Source: Bacteroidota bacterium
GTDB taxonomy: Bacteria; Bacteroidota; Bacteroidia; Chitinophagales; Saprospiraceae
DNA: 6,475 bases
Direction: 5' to 3'
Assembly (NCBI GenBank): GCA_008501835.1
Contig: QQUB01000574.1
Coordinates: 1 to 6,475 of the forward strand
Both the position numbers and the translations under genes were made by a program. This document shows, in pieces, positions 6,318-6,475 of this stretch; the first letter of the stretch is position 1, and every line of letters starts with the position of its first letter. A model generated the notes under the pieces. It ran no database searches and had not been told where the DNA came from. It saw only the letters and a list, made by a program, of their open reading frames with translations.

Positions 6318-6348
6318 AGTAAAACTTAAGTTAGGCTGAGGTTTTACT
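6318..6348 (+). repeat. Hairpin between greA and the HIT-family gene
   Basis: AGTAAAAC at 6318-6325 pairs perfectly with GTTTTACT at 6341-6348, extendable inward by a T-G and a T-A pair, around an 11-nt loop. It begins 11 nt after the greA stop. The right arm is followed by CTAAAAATGTTTTT, so the T run is displaced and termination would be weak at best. It may instead mark an mRNA processing point. No good TAnnTTTG promoter is visible before the HIT gene, so some read-through from greA is likely. Confidence 0.5.
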
Positions 6349-6410
6349 CTAAAAATGTTTTTCCAGGCCTGATTAAGAATTTCGTTGAATAGTTACCAAT
6401 CTAATTAAAA

Positions 6411-6475
6411 ATGGCCAGCATTTTCACCAAAATCATTCAGGGAGACATCCCGACCTACAAAGTTGCGGAAACGGA
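6411..6475 (+). CDS. HIT-family protein, N-terminus only (runs off the window)
   Basis: Only 21 codons are visible, starting ATG at 6411 after an A/T-rich leader (CTAATTAAAA). The protein begins MASIFTKIIQGDIPTYKV, the typical N-terminus of histidine-triad (HIT) nucleotide hydrolases of about 130 residues, such as HinT-like purine nucleoside phosphoramidases. The catalytic H-x-H-x-H motif would lie beyond the window. A HIT gene next to greA is an arrangement I associate with Bacteroidota. It lies 103 nt after greA on the same strand, so co-transcription is possible. Confidence 0.85.
   Translation, partial: MASIFTKIIQGDIPTYKVAET

Noticed and set aside
1..6475. Mobile element, CRISPR array, tRNA or rRNA
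   Set aside because: No transposase, recombinase or regularly spaced direct repeats and no cloverleaf or rRNA-like sequence were seen on either strand.

Overview
The window looks like chromosomal DNA of a Bacteroidota bacterium. Three things point there: a large exported protein with a type IX secretion (T9SS)-style C-terminal domain beside a PorV/PorQ-type outer-membrane barrel, -7 promoter elements of the Bacteroidota form TAnnTTTG, and A/T-rich leaders without a Shine-Dalgarno site. The large protein's style (a DLGC..DDYVGCD signature and a GAVWV..YPCPS..ADDIAQ block) suggests the Saprospirales, but that is only an impression.

Left part (1-4767): the 3' 1149 codons of a giant, Cys-rich, Asp-rich secreted protein (5' end outside the window), then a 197-bp gap rich in inverted repeats. 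Next is a complete 350-aa PorV/PorQ-family barrel gene with a signal peptide. It ends in a hairpin that overlaps the stop codon, followed at once by a strong intrinsic terminator. The pair probably belongs to surface-protein export.

Middle (4768-5181): a gap of about 410 bp with no convincing gene. Its right end holds a candidate promoter and a perfect 10-bp inverted repeat with a nested palindrome, both in front of a short gene.

Right part (5182-6475): two tandem greA-family genes and the start of a HIT-family gene. The second copy (157 aa) is an ordinary transcript-cleavage factor GreA with the GDLSENAEY tip. The first copy (127 aa) is a close paralogue: its C-terminal 83 residues align without gaps, with about 51 identical. 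It has lost exactly 30 residues from the coiled-coil finger, including the two acidic tip residues needed for cleavage. It is therefore predicted to be a tipless, cleavage-deficient Gre factor.

The greA leader carries a near-consensus promoter followed by a 19-bp hairpin and a T6 tract before the start codon. This is a probable premature terminator, similar in layout to the GraL leader of E. coli greA. The tipless Gre paralogue and the attenuator-like greA leader are the most interesting parts of the window, and they may form one regulatory unit.
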